64,000 bases of DNA from assembly GCF_001570585.1 (NCBI RefSeq), contig NZ_BBXF01000001.1, positions 1,233,691-1,297,690 on the forward strand. The letters run 5' to 3'. The position numbers and the translations under genes were made by a program. Origin of the DNA: Herbidospora daliensis (GTDB lineage Bacteria > Actinomycetota > Actinomycetes > Streptosporangiales > Streptosporangiaceae). The notes beneath the pieces are model-generated. The model made no database searches, had not been told where the DNA came from, and saw nothing but the letters and a program-made list of their open reading frames with translations. Positions 38,107-46,597 of this stretch are shown here, piece after piece (the first letter of the stretch is position 1; the number at the start of each line of letters is the position of its first letter).

Positions 38107-38873
38107 TCGGACCATGATCCGGCATACAGGGACGCGGTGATGCCCGCCGACGCCAGGGCCAGCACCTCGTGGGCCGCCGTCACGCCGCTGCCGCAGTAGG
38201 CGCCCACCGGCACGCCCTCGACCACACCCAGGGTGTTGAAGCGTTCGCGCAGGAACTCGGGGCGGTGGAAGCGGCCGCCGGGTTCCAGGTTGTCGGTCGT
38301 GGGGGCGTTCACCGCGCCGGGGATGTGGCCGGCGACGGGGTCGACCGGTTCGACCTCGCCGCGGTAGCGCTCGGGGGCGCGGGCGTCGAGGAGGACGCCG
38401 TCGTCGGCCAGGATCGCGGCCTGGTCGGCGGTGATCAGCGGCAGGCCGCCGGGGCGGGCGGTGAAGTCGCCCACGGTCACGTCGGGGGTGTCCTTGGACA
38501 GCTCGCCCGTCCAGGCGCGCAGGCCGCCGTCGAGCACGCGGACGTCGCGGTGCCCGAAGTAGCGCAGGCACCACCACGCGCGGGCGGCGGCCAGGGCGTT
38601 CCAGTCGTCGTACACGACGACCGGACGGCTGTCGGAGACGCCGAGCTCGCGCATCGCGGCTTCGAAGGCGGCGGCTGAGGGCAGCGGGTGGCGGCCGCCC
38701 GTGCCCGCGGGGGCGGCGAGGGCCGTGTCGAGGTCGCAGTAGACCGCGCCGGGGATGTGGCCGAGGGCGTATTCGGCCGGGCCGGGCGGGCCGCCGAGGC
38801 GCCAGCGCACGTCGAGGACGGTCACCTCGCCGAGCGAGTCGGCGAGGTCGGCGGCGGTGATCAGTGGGCTCAT
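38067..38873 (-). CDS. Sulfurtransferase (two rhodanese domains)
   Basis: 268 residues, ATG overlapping the upstream stop by 4 bp. An inactive N-terminal rhodanese domain (VTVLDVRWRLGGPPG, YALGHIPGAVYCDLDT) is followed by a catalytic one (GVLLDARAPERYRGE, GHIPGAVNAPTTDN, GAYCGSGVTA) with active-site Cys227. CGSGVTA is typical of 3-mercaptopyruvate/thiosulfate sulfurtransferases. It transfers sulfane sulfur to cyanide or thiol acceptors. The overlap with genes on both sides indicates co-transcription with AlkP and EEP genes. Confidence 0.94.
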   Translation of the reverse strand: MSPLITAADLADSLGEVTVLDVRWRLGGPPGPAEYALGHIPGAVYCDLDTALAAPAGTGGRHPLPSAAAFEAAMRELGVSDSRPVVVYDDWNALAAARAWWCLRYFGHRDVRVLDGGLRAWTGELSKDTPDVTVGDFTARPGGLPLITADQAAILADDGVLLDARAPERYRGEVEPVDPVAGHIPGAVNAPTTDNLEPGGRFHRPEFLRERFNTLGVVEGVPVGAYCGSGVTAAHEVLALASAGITASLYAGSWSEWITDPSRPVARA

Positions 38874-39955
38874 CGGCGGATCTCCAGGAAGGGCACGTTC
38901 TGTTCGGCGGGGGTGAGCGACCCGTGGTAGCCGGTCATCGACCACTCCAGCGGATCTTCCCCGGACGACGCGATCACAAGCTCGCCCTCGGCCACGGCGA
39001 CGACGTCGCCGACCCGGCCCAGCAGGGCGGGGTCGACGGGGCCGAACCAGCCCGAGTCGACGGCCTCCTCGCGGGTGGCGATCCGGGCCCGGTCGCCGAG
39101 CACCGAGCGCCACGTCTGGAGGACCGCGCCGGACGCGCCGGGGGCCGTGTAGAGGTGGCGGAGCCGGGCCTCGCCGCCGACGAGGGCGACGCCCTCGGTG
39201 AGCTCGGGGTGGAGGTCGAGGTCGACCTTGTCGGTGGCGTTGATCATGCCGTGGTCGGCGGTGACGTAGAGGACCCCGCCGGGCGGCAGGGTGGCGGCGA
39301 GGCGTTCGGCCAGGCCGTCGACGATCGACAGCTGGTCGAGCCACTCGGGCGAGCCCCAGCCGGTCATGTGGCCCATGGCGTCGAGTTCGCCGTAATAGCA
39401 GGTCACGTAGGCTCTGCGGGTCGCGCGCAGGGCGGCGTGGACACCGGCGACCCGTTCGTCGAGGGTGTCGGCGGGGACGTAGCGCACGCCCCGGTAGACC
39501 GCCGAGGTGAGGCCGGTGCCGTCGAAGGCGGCGGGCGCGACGTAGGAGCAGGCGACGTCATGACTGGCCAGCCGCTGGAACACGGTGTCGACGGGCTGCC
39601 AGGTGAGCGGGTCGACGCGGGGGCCGTCGCTGGTCCAGCGCAGGCAGTCGAGCAGGCGGTTCTCGCCGGGCACCGCGACGGTGATGCCGAGCATGCCGTG
39701 GTTGCCCGACATGACGCCGGTCCCGATGGTGGCCAGGCTGGTCGGGGTGGACGACGGCAGGCCCGCCGTGAGCACCCGCGAGAGCGCCGACGACAGGAAC
39801 GGCGCGCGGGACGGGTGGGCGGCGAGCAGGTCGGCGCCCATGCCGTCGACGATGAACAGGCACACCTTCTCGGCCGGGTCGAGCCCCAGCGTGCCGCCGC
39901 CGGTTCCGTCGAAGGTGGCGTGGACGGAACCGGCGATGTCGGCGAGGGTGGCCAT
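38870..39955 (-). CDS. AlkP-superfamily nucleotide pyrophosphatase/phosphodiesterase
   Basis: 361 residues, ATG joined to the upstream stop (TGATG). Metal motifs of the NPP group: VCLFIVDGMGADLL, SSTPTSLATIGTG with the nucleophilic Thr, VTCYYGELDAMGHMTGWGSP, and LYVTADHGMINATDK, plus a late TGYHGSLTP His. There is no signal peptide, so it should act in the cytoplasm, unlike many secreted NPPs. Substrate unknown (nucleotide or phospholipid diesters). Sits between DUF5998 and sulfurtransferase in an overlapping set. Confidence 0.9.
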   Translation of the reverse strand: MATLADIAGSVHATFDGTGGGTLGLDPAEKVCLFIVDGMGADLLAAHPSRAPFLSSALSRVLTAGLPSSTPTSLATIGTGVMSGNHGMLGITVAVPGENRLLDCLRWTSDGPRVDPLTWQPVDTVFQRLASHDVACSYVAPAAFDGTGLTSAVYRGVRYVPADTLDERVAGVHAALRATRRAYVTCYYGELDAMGHMTGWGSPEWLDQLSIVDGLAERLAATLPPGGVLYVTADHGMINATDKVDLDLHPELTEGVALVGGEARLRHLYTAPGASGAVLQTWRSVLGDRARIATREEAVDSGWFGPVDPALLGRVGDVVAVAEGELVIASSGEDPLEWSMTGYHGSLTPAEQNVPFLEIRR

Positions 39956-40539
39956 CACGTGCGCGCCGTCGCCTCCGACAGGGCGCGGGCGAAGGCCAGG
40001 ACGTGGCGCACGGCCTCGGGGCCGTCGGCGGCCTCGCTGACGCGGAGCTGGAGGTCGTCGGCGGTGATCGAGCCGGTGTAGCCGTGGTCGGCTTCGCAGT
40101 TCTCGTCGCCGCAGGTGGCGGGTTCGAGGTCGACGTGGGAGATGGCCCCCCAGCCGATGGTGAGCGTGACCTCGCTGGGCGCGACGCCGGGCGAGTAGGA
40201 CGCCGGGTCGGGGACCAGCCGGGTGAGCGCGACCGACTGGACCCGGCTCAGCCGGACCGCCTCGGTGGTCGTGGACGCATGAGAGGCGGGGTTTCCCTCG
40301 GCGGGCGGATGTTCGTCGGTGTGGCAGACGAGCAACCGGGTGGGCGACAGCACCAGGACCGTGACGTGCCGGCGGACTTCCATGGCCGGGTCGAACGTGG
40401 CCTCGTGGTGGACGACGTAGGCGCTGACGCTCTCCTTGCCCAGGGCGGAATCGACGGCGTCGGCGACCAGGTCGGGGTAGTAGCCACTTCGGTCGATGGC
40501 CTCGCGCAGACCTGCAGCCGAGACTCGGGTATCCCTCAT
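39955..40539 (-). CDS. DUF5998 family protein
   Basis: 194 residues from the ATG at 40539 (MRDTRVSAAGLREAIDRSGY). Matches the actinobacterial DUF5998 protein: YYPDLVADAVDSALGKESVS, AYVVHHEATFDPAMEVRRHV, LVLSPTRLLVCHTDEHPPAE, ATCGDENCEADHGYTGSI. The Cys pair in TCGDENC may bind a metal. First gene of the overlapping four-gene minus-strand unit. Function unknown; conserved linkage with the AlkP-like gene suggests a shared pathway. Confidence 0.9.
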   Translation of the reverse strand: MRDTRVSAAGLREAIDRSGYYPDLVADAVDSALGKESVSAYVVHHEATFDPAMEVRRHVTVLVLSPTRLLVCHTDEHPPAEGNPASHASTTTEAVRLSRVQSVALTRLVPDPASYSPGVAPSEVTLTIGWGAISHVDLEPATCGDENCEADHGYTGSITADDLQLRVSEAADGPEAVRHVLAFARALSEATART

Positions 40540-40582
40540 GGGACCATCCTGCCCTGTCGACCACCCACATTTCACCGGGCAG

Positions 40583-43174
40583 TCAGGATGGGAGCCGCCT
40601 CGGGCCGACGTCCGGCCGGGGCCCGGTGACGGCCTTCAGCACCGCACGGGCGCCCAGCACCTGGACGCCGTTCTCACCCACCAAGACGGGGTCGAGCCGC
40701 AACGCCGCGACCTGCGGATGCGCGTCGGCCAGCCGCCCGATCCGGCACAGCAGCTCCTCCAGTTCGGCCACCGCCACGGGCGGGTAGCCGTGCGCGCCGA
40801 ACAGCAGCGGCGCGGCCTTGGGGGCCCGGACCAGCCCGGCGGCGTCTTCAGCCGTGAGCGGAGCGAGCCGGTAGGCGTCGTCGCCGAGCAGCCGGGCGGC
40901 GATCTCGCCCAGTCCGAACGACACCACGGCCCCGAAGTCCCGGTCCTGCACCGAGGTGATCACGGTCGGCACCGCGGGCTGCGGGGCCATGCGCTGGACC
41001 GCCAGCCGCGGCCCGGCGACCCCTGCCAGGTCCGTGTACGCCCGCGCGACCGCCGCCGCGTCGGGCAGCGCCAGGCGGACCGTCCCGGCGCGACCGGTGC
41101 CGTCCCACTTGACCACCACGGGAAAACCCAGCCGCTCGGCCGCCGCGACCGCCTCCTCGGGCGAGCCCACCGTCTCCGAGGGCCAGACCTCGACGCCGTA
41201 GGTCCGCAGCAGGGCGGCGGCGTCGATCTCGACCGGCTCCTCGGCCGCCCCCTGGACGATCTCCCGGGCGGCGACCACGTCGACGCCGCCCAGTTCGGGG
41301 ATGCTGCCCTCGTCGCCGCGGCGCCACTGCGCATGGCGTACCGCCAGAGCAAGGGCCCTGACCGCCTCCTCGGGCGCCGGATACGACGGGATCGAACCCC
41401 GTGCGGGACCCTCTCCGGGCGCGCGCAGCGCGGCCGGGACCCCGGCCTCGCCCCGGAAGGTGGCCAGCACCGGCTTGCCGCTCTCCCCCGCGACCCGCAC
41501 CAGTTCGGCGGCGACCTCGGCGTCGGGGCCGGGCACCGGCGGCATGTAGACGACCACGGCGGCGTCGACGTCGGGGAGGACCGAGGCGAGCGCCGCGCCG
41601 AACTCGGCGGCCCCGGCGCGGGCGCCCAGATCGGCGGTCGAGGGCGCGAGGCCCGCGCTGACGCAGGCGTGGGCGGCCAGCCGGGCCAGGGCGTCGGAGT
41701 TGCTGACGATGCCGACGCGCGGCCCCTCGGGCAGGGGCTGGCAGGCGAGCAGCTGGGCGACGTCGAACAGCTGGGTGAGGTCGTCGACGCGGATCACCCC
41801 GGCCTGCTCGAACAGGGTCGACACGGCGTCGTCGGGCAGCCCGAACTCGGCGGCCTGCGACTTGACCGCCACGATCGGCTTGGTGCGGGAGATGCGCCGG
41901 GCCAGCCGGGTGAACTTGCGCGGGTTGCCCATCGACTCCAGATAGAGGAGGACGACCTCGGTCGCCGGGTCCTCCTCCCAGTACTGGAGGAGGTCGTTGC
42001 CGGACACGTCGGCCCGGTTCCCGGCCGAGACGAAGGTGGAGATGCCGAGCCCGCGCTGGTCGACGCGGTGCAGCAGGGCGGTGCCGAGCGCGCCCGACTG
42101 GCTGAAGAAGCCGATGCGGCCGCGCGCGGGCAGCCGCCCGGCGAGGGTGGCGTTGAGCTTGATCGACCGGTCGGTGTTGGCGATGCCGAGGCAGTTGGGC
42201 CCGACGACCCGCATGCCGTAGGCGCGGGAGATCCGCACCAGCTCCTGCTCGCGCGCCAGCCCCTCCTCGCCCGTCTCGGCGAACCCGCTGGAGACCACGA
42301 CCAGCCCCTTCACGCCCTTCCGCGCGCACTCCTCGACGACGTCGAGCACGCTCTCGGCCGGCACGGCCACCACCGCCAGGTCGACCTCGCCGTCGATCGC
42401 GGCCATGTTCTTGTACGCCCGCACGCCCGCGACCGCCCGCACCTCTCGGTGCACCGGGTAGACCGGCCCGGTGAACTCGGCCCGCAGCAGGTTGCGCAGC
42501 ACGGTCTGGCCGATCCCGCCCGGCTCCCGGCTGGCCCCGATGACGGCGACCGACTCGGGCTTGAGCAGCCGGGCGATCGACCGCGCCTCGGCGCGGTGTT
42601 CGCGCCCGGTCACGACCTCGACCGAGTCGGGGGTGCTGGCGAGGTCGAGGGTCATCCTGACCACGCCGTCCTCGAACGTGCTCTGCGCGGTGTACCCGGC
42701 CTGCCGGAACATCTGGGTCATGCGGTGGTTGGCGGGCAGCACGTCGGCGATGAAGGTCCGGATGCCGCGTTCCCTGGCGGCGGCCCGCAGGTGTTCGAGC
42801 AGCACCGCCGCGAGCCCGCGCCCCTGGTGGGCGTCCTCGACCAGGAAGGCCACCTCGGCGTGGTCGGCGGGCTTGACCCGGTCGTAACGGACCACCGCCA
42901 CCATCTCGGTTCCGATGGTCGCGATCAGGGCCAGCCGGTCGTTGTAGTCGACCGTCGTGAAGCGCGTCACCTCCCGGTCCGAGAGGCGCGGACGGGGCCC
43001 GAAGAAACGGAAGTAGATCGATTGGGCGGAGAGACGGGAGTAGAAGGAACGCAGGAGTTCGGCGTCATCGGGGCGGATGGGCCGCAGGTGAGCGGTGCCG
43101 CCGTCGGAGAGGACGACGTCGGCCGCCCAGTGCGGCGGATGCGCGGGTTCCACCTTTCGAGGGTATCTGTGCAC
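40583..43174 (-). CDS. GNAT-NDP-forming acyl-CoA synthetase fusion, Pat-type protein lysine acetyltransferase
   Basis: 863 residues from a GTG at 43174; an ATG nine codons upstream (43201) is possible. N-terminal GNAT domain at about 15-165 (LVEDAHQGRGLAAVLLEHLR acetyl-CoA loop). It is followed by CoA-binding (about 195-320, VAVIGASREPGGIGQTVLRN), succinyl-CoA-ligase-like flavodoxin domains (GIVSNSDALARLAAHA) and an ATP-grasp-like end (GFPVVVKWDGTGRAGTVRLA). The GNAT-first order matches actinobacterial type II Pat enzymes (such as S. lividans SlPatA), the reverse of E. coli Pat. They acetylate acyl-CoA synthetases; the ligase half is usually regulatory. Confidence 0.88.
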   Translation of the reverse strand: MHRYPRKVEPAHPPHWAADVVLSDGGTAHLRPIRPDDAELLRSFYSRLSAQSIYFRFFGPRPRLSDREVTRFTTVDYNDRLALIATIGTEMVAVVRYDRVKPADHAEVAFLVEDAHQGRGLAAVLLEHLRAAARERGIRTFIADVLPANHRMTQMFRQAGYTAQSTFEDGVVRMTLDLASTPDSVEVVTGREHRAEARSIARLLKPESVAVIGASREPGGIGQTVLRNLLRAEFTGPVYPVHREVRAVAGVRAYKNMAAIDGEVDLAVVAVPAESVLDVVEECARKGVKGLVVVSSGFAETGEEGLAREQELVRISRAYGMRVVGPNCLGIANTDRSIKLNATLAGRLPARGRIGFFSQSGALGTALLHRVDQRGLGISTFVSAGNRADVSGNDLLQYWEEDPATEVVLLYLESMGNPRKFTRLARRISRTKPIVAVKSQAAEFGLPDDAVSTLFEQAGVIRVDDLTQLFDVAQLLACQPLPEGPRVGIVSNSDALARLAAHACVSAGLAPSTADLGARAGAAEFGAALASVLPDVDAAVVVYMPPVPGPDAEVAAELVRVAGESGKPVLATFRGEAGVPAALRAPGEGPARGSIPSYPAPEEAVRALALAVRHAQWRRGDEGSIPELGGVDVVAAREIVQGAAEEPVEIDAAALLRTYGVEVWPSETVGSPEEAVAAAERLGFPVVVKWDGTGRAGTVRLALPDAAAVARAYTDLAGVAGPRLAVQRMAPQPAVPTVITSVQDRDFGAVVSFGLGEIAARLLGDDAYRLAPLTAEDAAGLVRAPKAAPLLFGAHGYPPVAVAELEELLCRIGRLADAHPQVAALRLDPVLVGENGVQVLGARAVLKAVTGPRPDVGPRRLPS

Positions 43175-43304
43175 AAACGCGGTGGTTGGGCAACGGATCC
43201 GCATCGACTGTGTACGAGTGTCCGCCTCACCCCCCACGAAGCTTGCAGAAGCTGTTAAGTTTCCGGGGTCAGCGTCGATTTGCAGTAAGCAAGGTGGTGA
43301 CATC

Positions 43305-44198
43305 ATGACGCGGGTCGTCGTGGTGGGCGATCTCATGACCGACGCGGTCGCCCGCGCCAGGTATCCGCTCGCCCGGGCAAGCGACACTCCGGCCGTGGTG
43401 ACCATGCACGGCGGTGGTTCGGGGGCGAACATCGCCTCGTGGCTCGCCGTCGAGGGTTCCGAGGTCGCCTTCATCGGGCGTCGCGGCGCCGACATCACCG
43501 GCCGCAACCGCGACATGGAGCTGATGGGCTACGGCGTCGACGCCCGGCTCGTCATGGATCCCGAGCGCCCCACCGGCACCTGTGTCGTCCTGGTCACCCA
43601 CAAGGGTGAGCGCACGATGCTCTCCGACCCCGGCGCCAACGCCGCGCTGTCGCCGGAAGACCTGCCCCGCGACCTGTTCACCCAGGGCAGTCACCTGCAC
43701 ATGTCGGGTTACACGCTGATCTGCGAGGGCTCTCGCGACGCCGGGCTGGCCGCCCTCGACCTGGCCCGCCGGGCGGGCATGTCGATCTCGGTCGACTGTG
43801 CCTCCTCCGCGCCGGTCGAGCGCACCGGCGCCGAGCCGTTCCTCGAGTGGACCCACGGCGCGAAGCTGCTGTTCGCCAACGCCGACCAGGCCAAGGTGCT
43901 GACCGGCCGCGACGACCCCGAGGCGGCGGCCAAGGTGCTGACCGCCTGGTTCCCGCAGGTCGTGATCAAGTGCAACGCCGACGGCGCGCTCTGGTTCAGC
44001 AACAACCGGTCCGAGGCCGTCAAGGTCCCGGCCGAGCAGGTCGAGCGGGTCGTCGACGGCACCGGCGCGGGCGACGCGTTCGCCGCCGGGTTCCTGCCGA
44101 GCTGGCTCGACGGCAAGCAGCCGGCCGACGCCCTGGCGGCGGGCAACGCGCTGGCCGCCAAGTGCCTGGCCAACCTCGGCGCCCGGCCCCGCCTCTAG
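43305..44198 (+). CDS. PfkB-family carbohydrate kinase
   Basis: 297 residues, ATG after AAGGTGG. PfkB motifs: VVVVGDLMTDAVARA, GGGSGANIASWLAVEG, GRRGADITGRNRDMELMGYG, and the ATP/anion-hole signature VVDGTGAGDAFAAGFL with catalytic Asp (GAGD). It phosphorylates a sugar or nucleoside with ATP. The specificity cannot be read with confidence; pseudouridine, ribose or adenosine kinases are near relatives. It is divergent from the Pat-like gene. Confidence 0.9.
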   Translation: MTRVVVVGDLMTDAVARARYPLARASDTPAVVTMHGGGSGANIASWLAVEGSEVAFIGRRGADITGRNRDMELMGYGVDARLVMDPERPTGTCVVLVTHKGERTMLSDPGANAALSPEDLPRDLFTQGSHLHMSGYTLICEGSRDAGLAALDLARRAGMSISVDCASSAPVERTGAEPFLEWTHGAKLLFANADQAKVLTGRDDPEAAAKVLTAWFPQVVIKCNADGALWFSNNRSEAVKVPAEQVERVVDGTGAGDAFAAGFLPSWLDGKQPADALAAGNALAAKCLANLGARPRL

Positions 44199-44208
44199 CC
44201 GAAAGTAC

Positions 44209-44239
44209 GCCCGATCACCGGCTTTTGGAACGATCGGGC
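44209..44239 (+). terminator. Hairpin after the PfkB kinase gene
   Basis: 8-bp perfect arms GCCCGATC (44209-44216) and GATCGGGC (44232-44239), with a 15-nt loop containing TTTT, 11 bp past the stop. Confidence 0.6.
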
Positions 44240-44292
44240 CGGAGCCGTTGGCGCGATGTGAACGGGTGCCTTGGATCGCGACGATCTGAGGC

Positions 44293-44904
44293 ATGACCGC
44301 CAGACGTCTGTGGATGTTGCCCACCGGGCTCGTGCTGCTCGCCCTCGTCCCTTCCCTGGCCGGGGGTCTCCGGCTGGCCGAACTCTCCGGCGGCGGGCCC
44401 GTCACGCCCGGAAACGCGCGTTTCTTCGACCTGCCGCTGCCGGTCGTGGCGCACATCGTCGGCGCGGTGGTCTACGCGCTGCTCGGGGCGTTCCAGTTCG
44501 TCCCGTCCCTGCGGCGCGGCTCGTGGCACCGGCGGGCCGGGCGGGTGCTGGTGCCGGCCGGGCTCACGGTGGCCCTGAGCGGGATCTGGATGGCCCTCGC
44601 GTACGACATGCCCGCCTCCGACGACGGGCTGCCGATGACGATCATGCGCGTGGGCGTCGGCGGGGTGATGGCCTTCGCCATCGGCTACGCCGTCGTGGCG
44701 GTCCGCAGACGGGACTTCGCCACCCACCGGGCCTGGATGATCCGCGCGTACGCCTTGGCGATGGGCGCCGGCACCCAGGCGTTCACCCACATCCCGTTCG
44801 CCGTCGCCGGGGTCACCCCCGACGACACCGGGCGGTTCGCCGCGATGGCCGCCGGGTGGGCGATCAACGCGGCGGTGGCCGAGTGGGCGATCAGGCGTTC
44901 CTGA
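44293..44904 (+). CDS. DUF2306 family membrane protein
   Basis: 203 residues with about five predicted membrane helices (8-26, 49-66, 80-101, 116-135, 150-172). It has the DUF2306 pattern HIVGAVVYALLGAFQF...WHRRAGRVL...HRAWMIRAYALAMGAGTQA, in which His and Arg residues face helices, as in haem- or quinone-linked membrane domains. Function not established. It converges on the response-regulator gene and overlaps it by 14 bp at the 3' end. Confidence 0.85.
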   Translation: MTARRLWMLPTGLVLLALVPSLAGGLRLAELSGGGPVTPGNARFFDLPLPVVAHIVGAVVYALLGAFQFVPSLRRGSWHRRAGRVLVPAGLTVALSGIWMALAYDMPASDDGLPMTIMRVGVGGVMAFAIGYAVVAVRRRDFATHRAWMIRAYALAMGAGTQAFTHIPFAVAGVTPDDTGRFAAMAAGWAINAAVAEWAIRRS

Positions 44905-45526
44905 TCCGGCCGGTCTCGTAGGCCCACATCGCGATCTCGACCCGGTTCCGGGCGCCGAGCTTGGCCATGAGGCTGGCGACGTGGGTCTTCACGGTGCTGA
45001 CCGAGATGTGCAGTTCGTCGGCGATCTCGTGGTTGGTCCGCCCCCGGGCCACGGTCGTGATGATCTGCTCCTCCCGGTCGGTCAGCGGCTCGAACGGCTG
45101 CACCGGGTCGGCCGTGCCCGCGAAGGCGCGCAGCAGGCGGGCCGTGACGTTGGGCGCGATCAGGGCGTCGCCGGCCGCCGCGGCCCTGATCGCCTGGGCG
45201 AGCAGCGCCGACCCGGCGTCCTTCAGCAGAAAGCCCCGCGCGCCCGCGCGCAGCGCGGCGTAGACGTACTCGTCGAGGTCGAAGGTGGTGATGACGACCA
45301 CCGCGACCTCGTGGGAGAGCTCGCGGGTGGCGTCGATGCCGTTCATGCCGGGCATGCGGATGTCGAGCAGGCACACGTCGGGCTTCAGCCGGCGGGCCAG
45401 TTCGACCGCGCGGCGGCCGTCGGCGGCCTCGCCGACGACCTCGATGTCGTCCTGGGCCTCCAGGATCATCACCAGGCCGGTCCGGACGATCTCCTGGTCG
45501 TCGGCCACGATCACGCGAATGGTCAT
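44891..45526 (-). CDS. NarL/LuxR-type response regulator
   Basis: 211 residues, ATG overlapping the kinase stop (ATGA). Receiver domain 1-125: VADDQ, phospho-acceptor Asp55 in CLLDIRMPGMNG, then TTFD and LLKDAG switch residues. LuxR-type HTH at about 145-205: LTDREEQIITTVARGRTNHE, IADELHISVSTVKTHVASLM, AKLGARNRVEIAMWA. It is the output of the adjacent sensor kinase. The target genes are unknown; the neighbouring DUF2306 gene is a candidate because of proximity. Confidence 0.95.
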   Translation of the reverse strand: MTIRVIVADDQEIVRTGLVMILEAQDDIEVVGEAADGRRAVELARRLKPDVCLLDIRMPGMNGIDATRELSHEVAVVVITTFDLDEYVYAALRAGARGFLLKDAGSALLAQAIRAAAAGDALIAPNVTARLLRAFAGTADPVQPFEPLTDREEQIITTVARGRTNHEIADELHISVSTVKTHVASLMAKLGARNRVEIAMWAYETGRIRNA

Positions 45527-46593
45527 GCGGTCCTCGGGAGCACGGCGGTGACGGTCCAGCCACGGCCGGGGGCGGGACCCGCCTCGCAGGTGCCGCCGAG
45601 GAGGGTGGCCCGTTCGGCCATGCCGAGCAGACCATAACCCGTCGCGCCGGGGGCCGGGGCGTCGCCGTCGTCGGTGACCCGCAGCCTGACCCGGTCTCCG
45701 TCGGCCGCGACGAGCACGTGGATGCGGGTGGCGTGGCGGGCGTGCCGCCGGGCGTTGGTGACCGACTCCTGGGCCAGCCGGAAGATCGCGGCGTCGGTCG
45801 GCGGCGGCAGCGCGCCGAGGTCGCCGGCCACCTCGACGTCGACCGGCACGCCCGAGCCCTTCTGCAGCTCCGGCAGGTCGGCGACGCCCCTGGCGGGGTC
45901 GAGGTCGGCGGGGTGGCGCAGCACCCGCACCATCGTCCGCATCTCGGCCAGCGCCCGCGACGCCTCGGCCTCGATGACCTTCAGCGCCTCGACGGCCGCG
46001 CCGGGATCCTTCTCCGCGCGGGCCAGCCCGGCCTGGGCCCTGATCGCCATCGCCGACACGTGGTGGGCGACGGTGTCGTGCAGGTCGCGGGCCAGGCGTT
46101 CGCGTTCGAGCAGCTTCACCTGCTCGCGGTCGCGCTGCTGGACCCTGACCCGGAACCGGACCGCGATCCCGGCCAGCAGCGCGATCGAGACGACGGCGAG
46201 CGCGCCGACCAGGTCGGCCGGCGCCGGGACCGACAGCACGACGTTGGCCGCCATCAGCGCCGCGCCCGCCAGGATCTCGCGCCCCGACCCCCACCGGCCG
46301 AGCGTGTAGGGCAGGATCAGCAGGAACACCGCCGTATGGGTGTCGTCGGGGCGGCCCATCAGCAGGTCGGCCACGAGGGTGCCGCCGAAGGCGAGCCCGG
46401 CCACGAGCAGCGGATGGGAGCGCCGCCACCACAGGGTCGGCACCAGCGCGAGCGTCAGCGCCACGACCGGCCACGGCAGTTCCGGCCGCAGCACCCCTTC
46501 GAGCACCACGGCCGGCGCCAGCACGCCGATCAGCGCGTAGTCACGCCAGACCCTCTTGGGGGGAGGCGGAAGCGGGCGCGGCTCGGTCCACAC
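45523..46593 (-). CDS. HisKA_3-type sensor histidine kinase
   Basis: 356 residues, GTG start. N-terminal membrane part with four to five helices (about 18-148): VALTLALVPTLWW, LLVAGLAFGGTLVADLLMG and LVGALAVVSIALLAGIAV. HisKA_3 dimerisation: LERERLARDLHDTVAHHVSA, with phospho-acceptor His172. HATPase_c: RLAQESVTNARRHARHATRI (N box) and GYGLLGMAERATLLGG (G box). No large extracellular sensor loop, so the signal is probably membrane stress. Pairs with the response regulator downstream. Confidence 0.94.
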   Translation of the reverse strand: MWTEPRPLPPPPKRVWRDYALIGVLAPAVVLEGVLRPELPWPVVALTLALVPTLWWRRSHPLLVAGLAFGGTLVADLLMGRPDDTHTAVFLLILPYTLGRWGSGREILAGAALMAANVVLSVPAPADLVGALAVVSIALLAGIAVRFRVRVQQRDREQVKLLERERLARDLHDTVAHHVSAMAIRAQAGLARAEKDPGAAVEALKVIEAEASRALAEMRTMVRVLRHPADLDPARGVADLPELQKGSGVPVDVEVAGDLGALPPPTDAAIFRLAQESVTNARRHARHATRIHVLVAADGDRVRLRVTDDGDAPAPGATGYGLLGMAERATLLGGTCEAGPAPGRGWTVTAVLPRTA

Positions 46594-46597
46594 GCCG

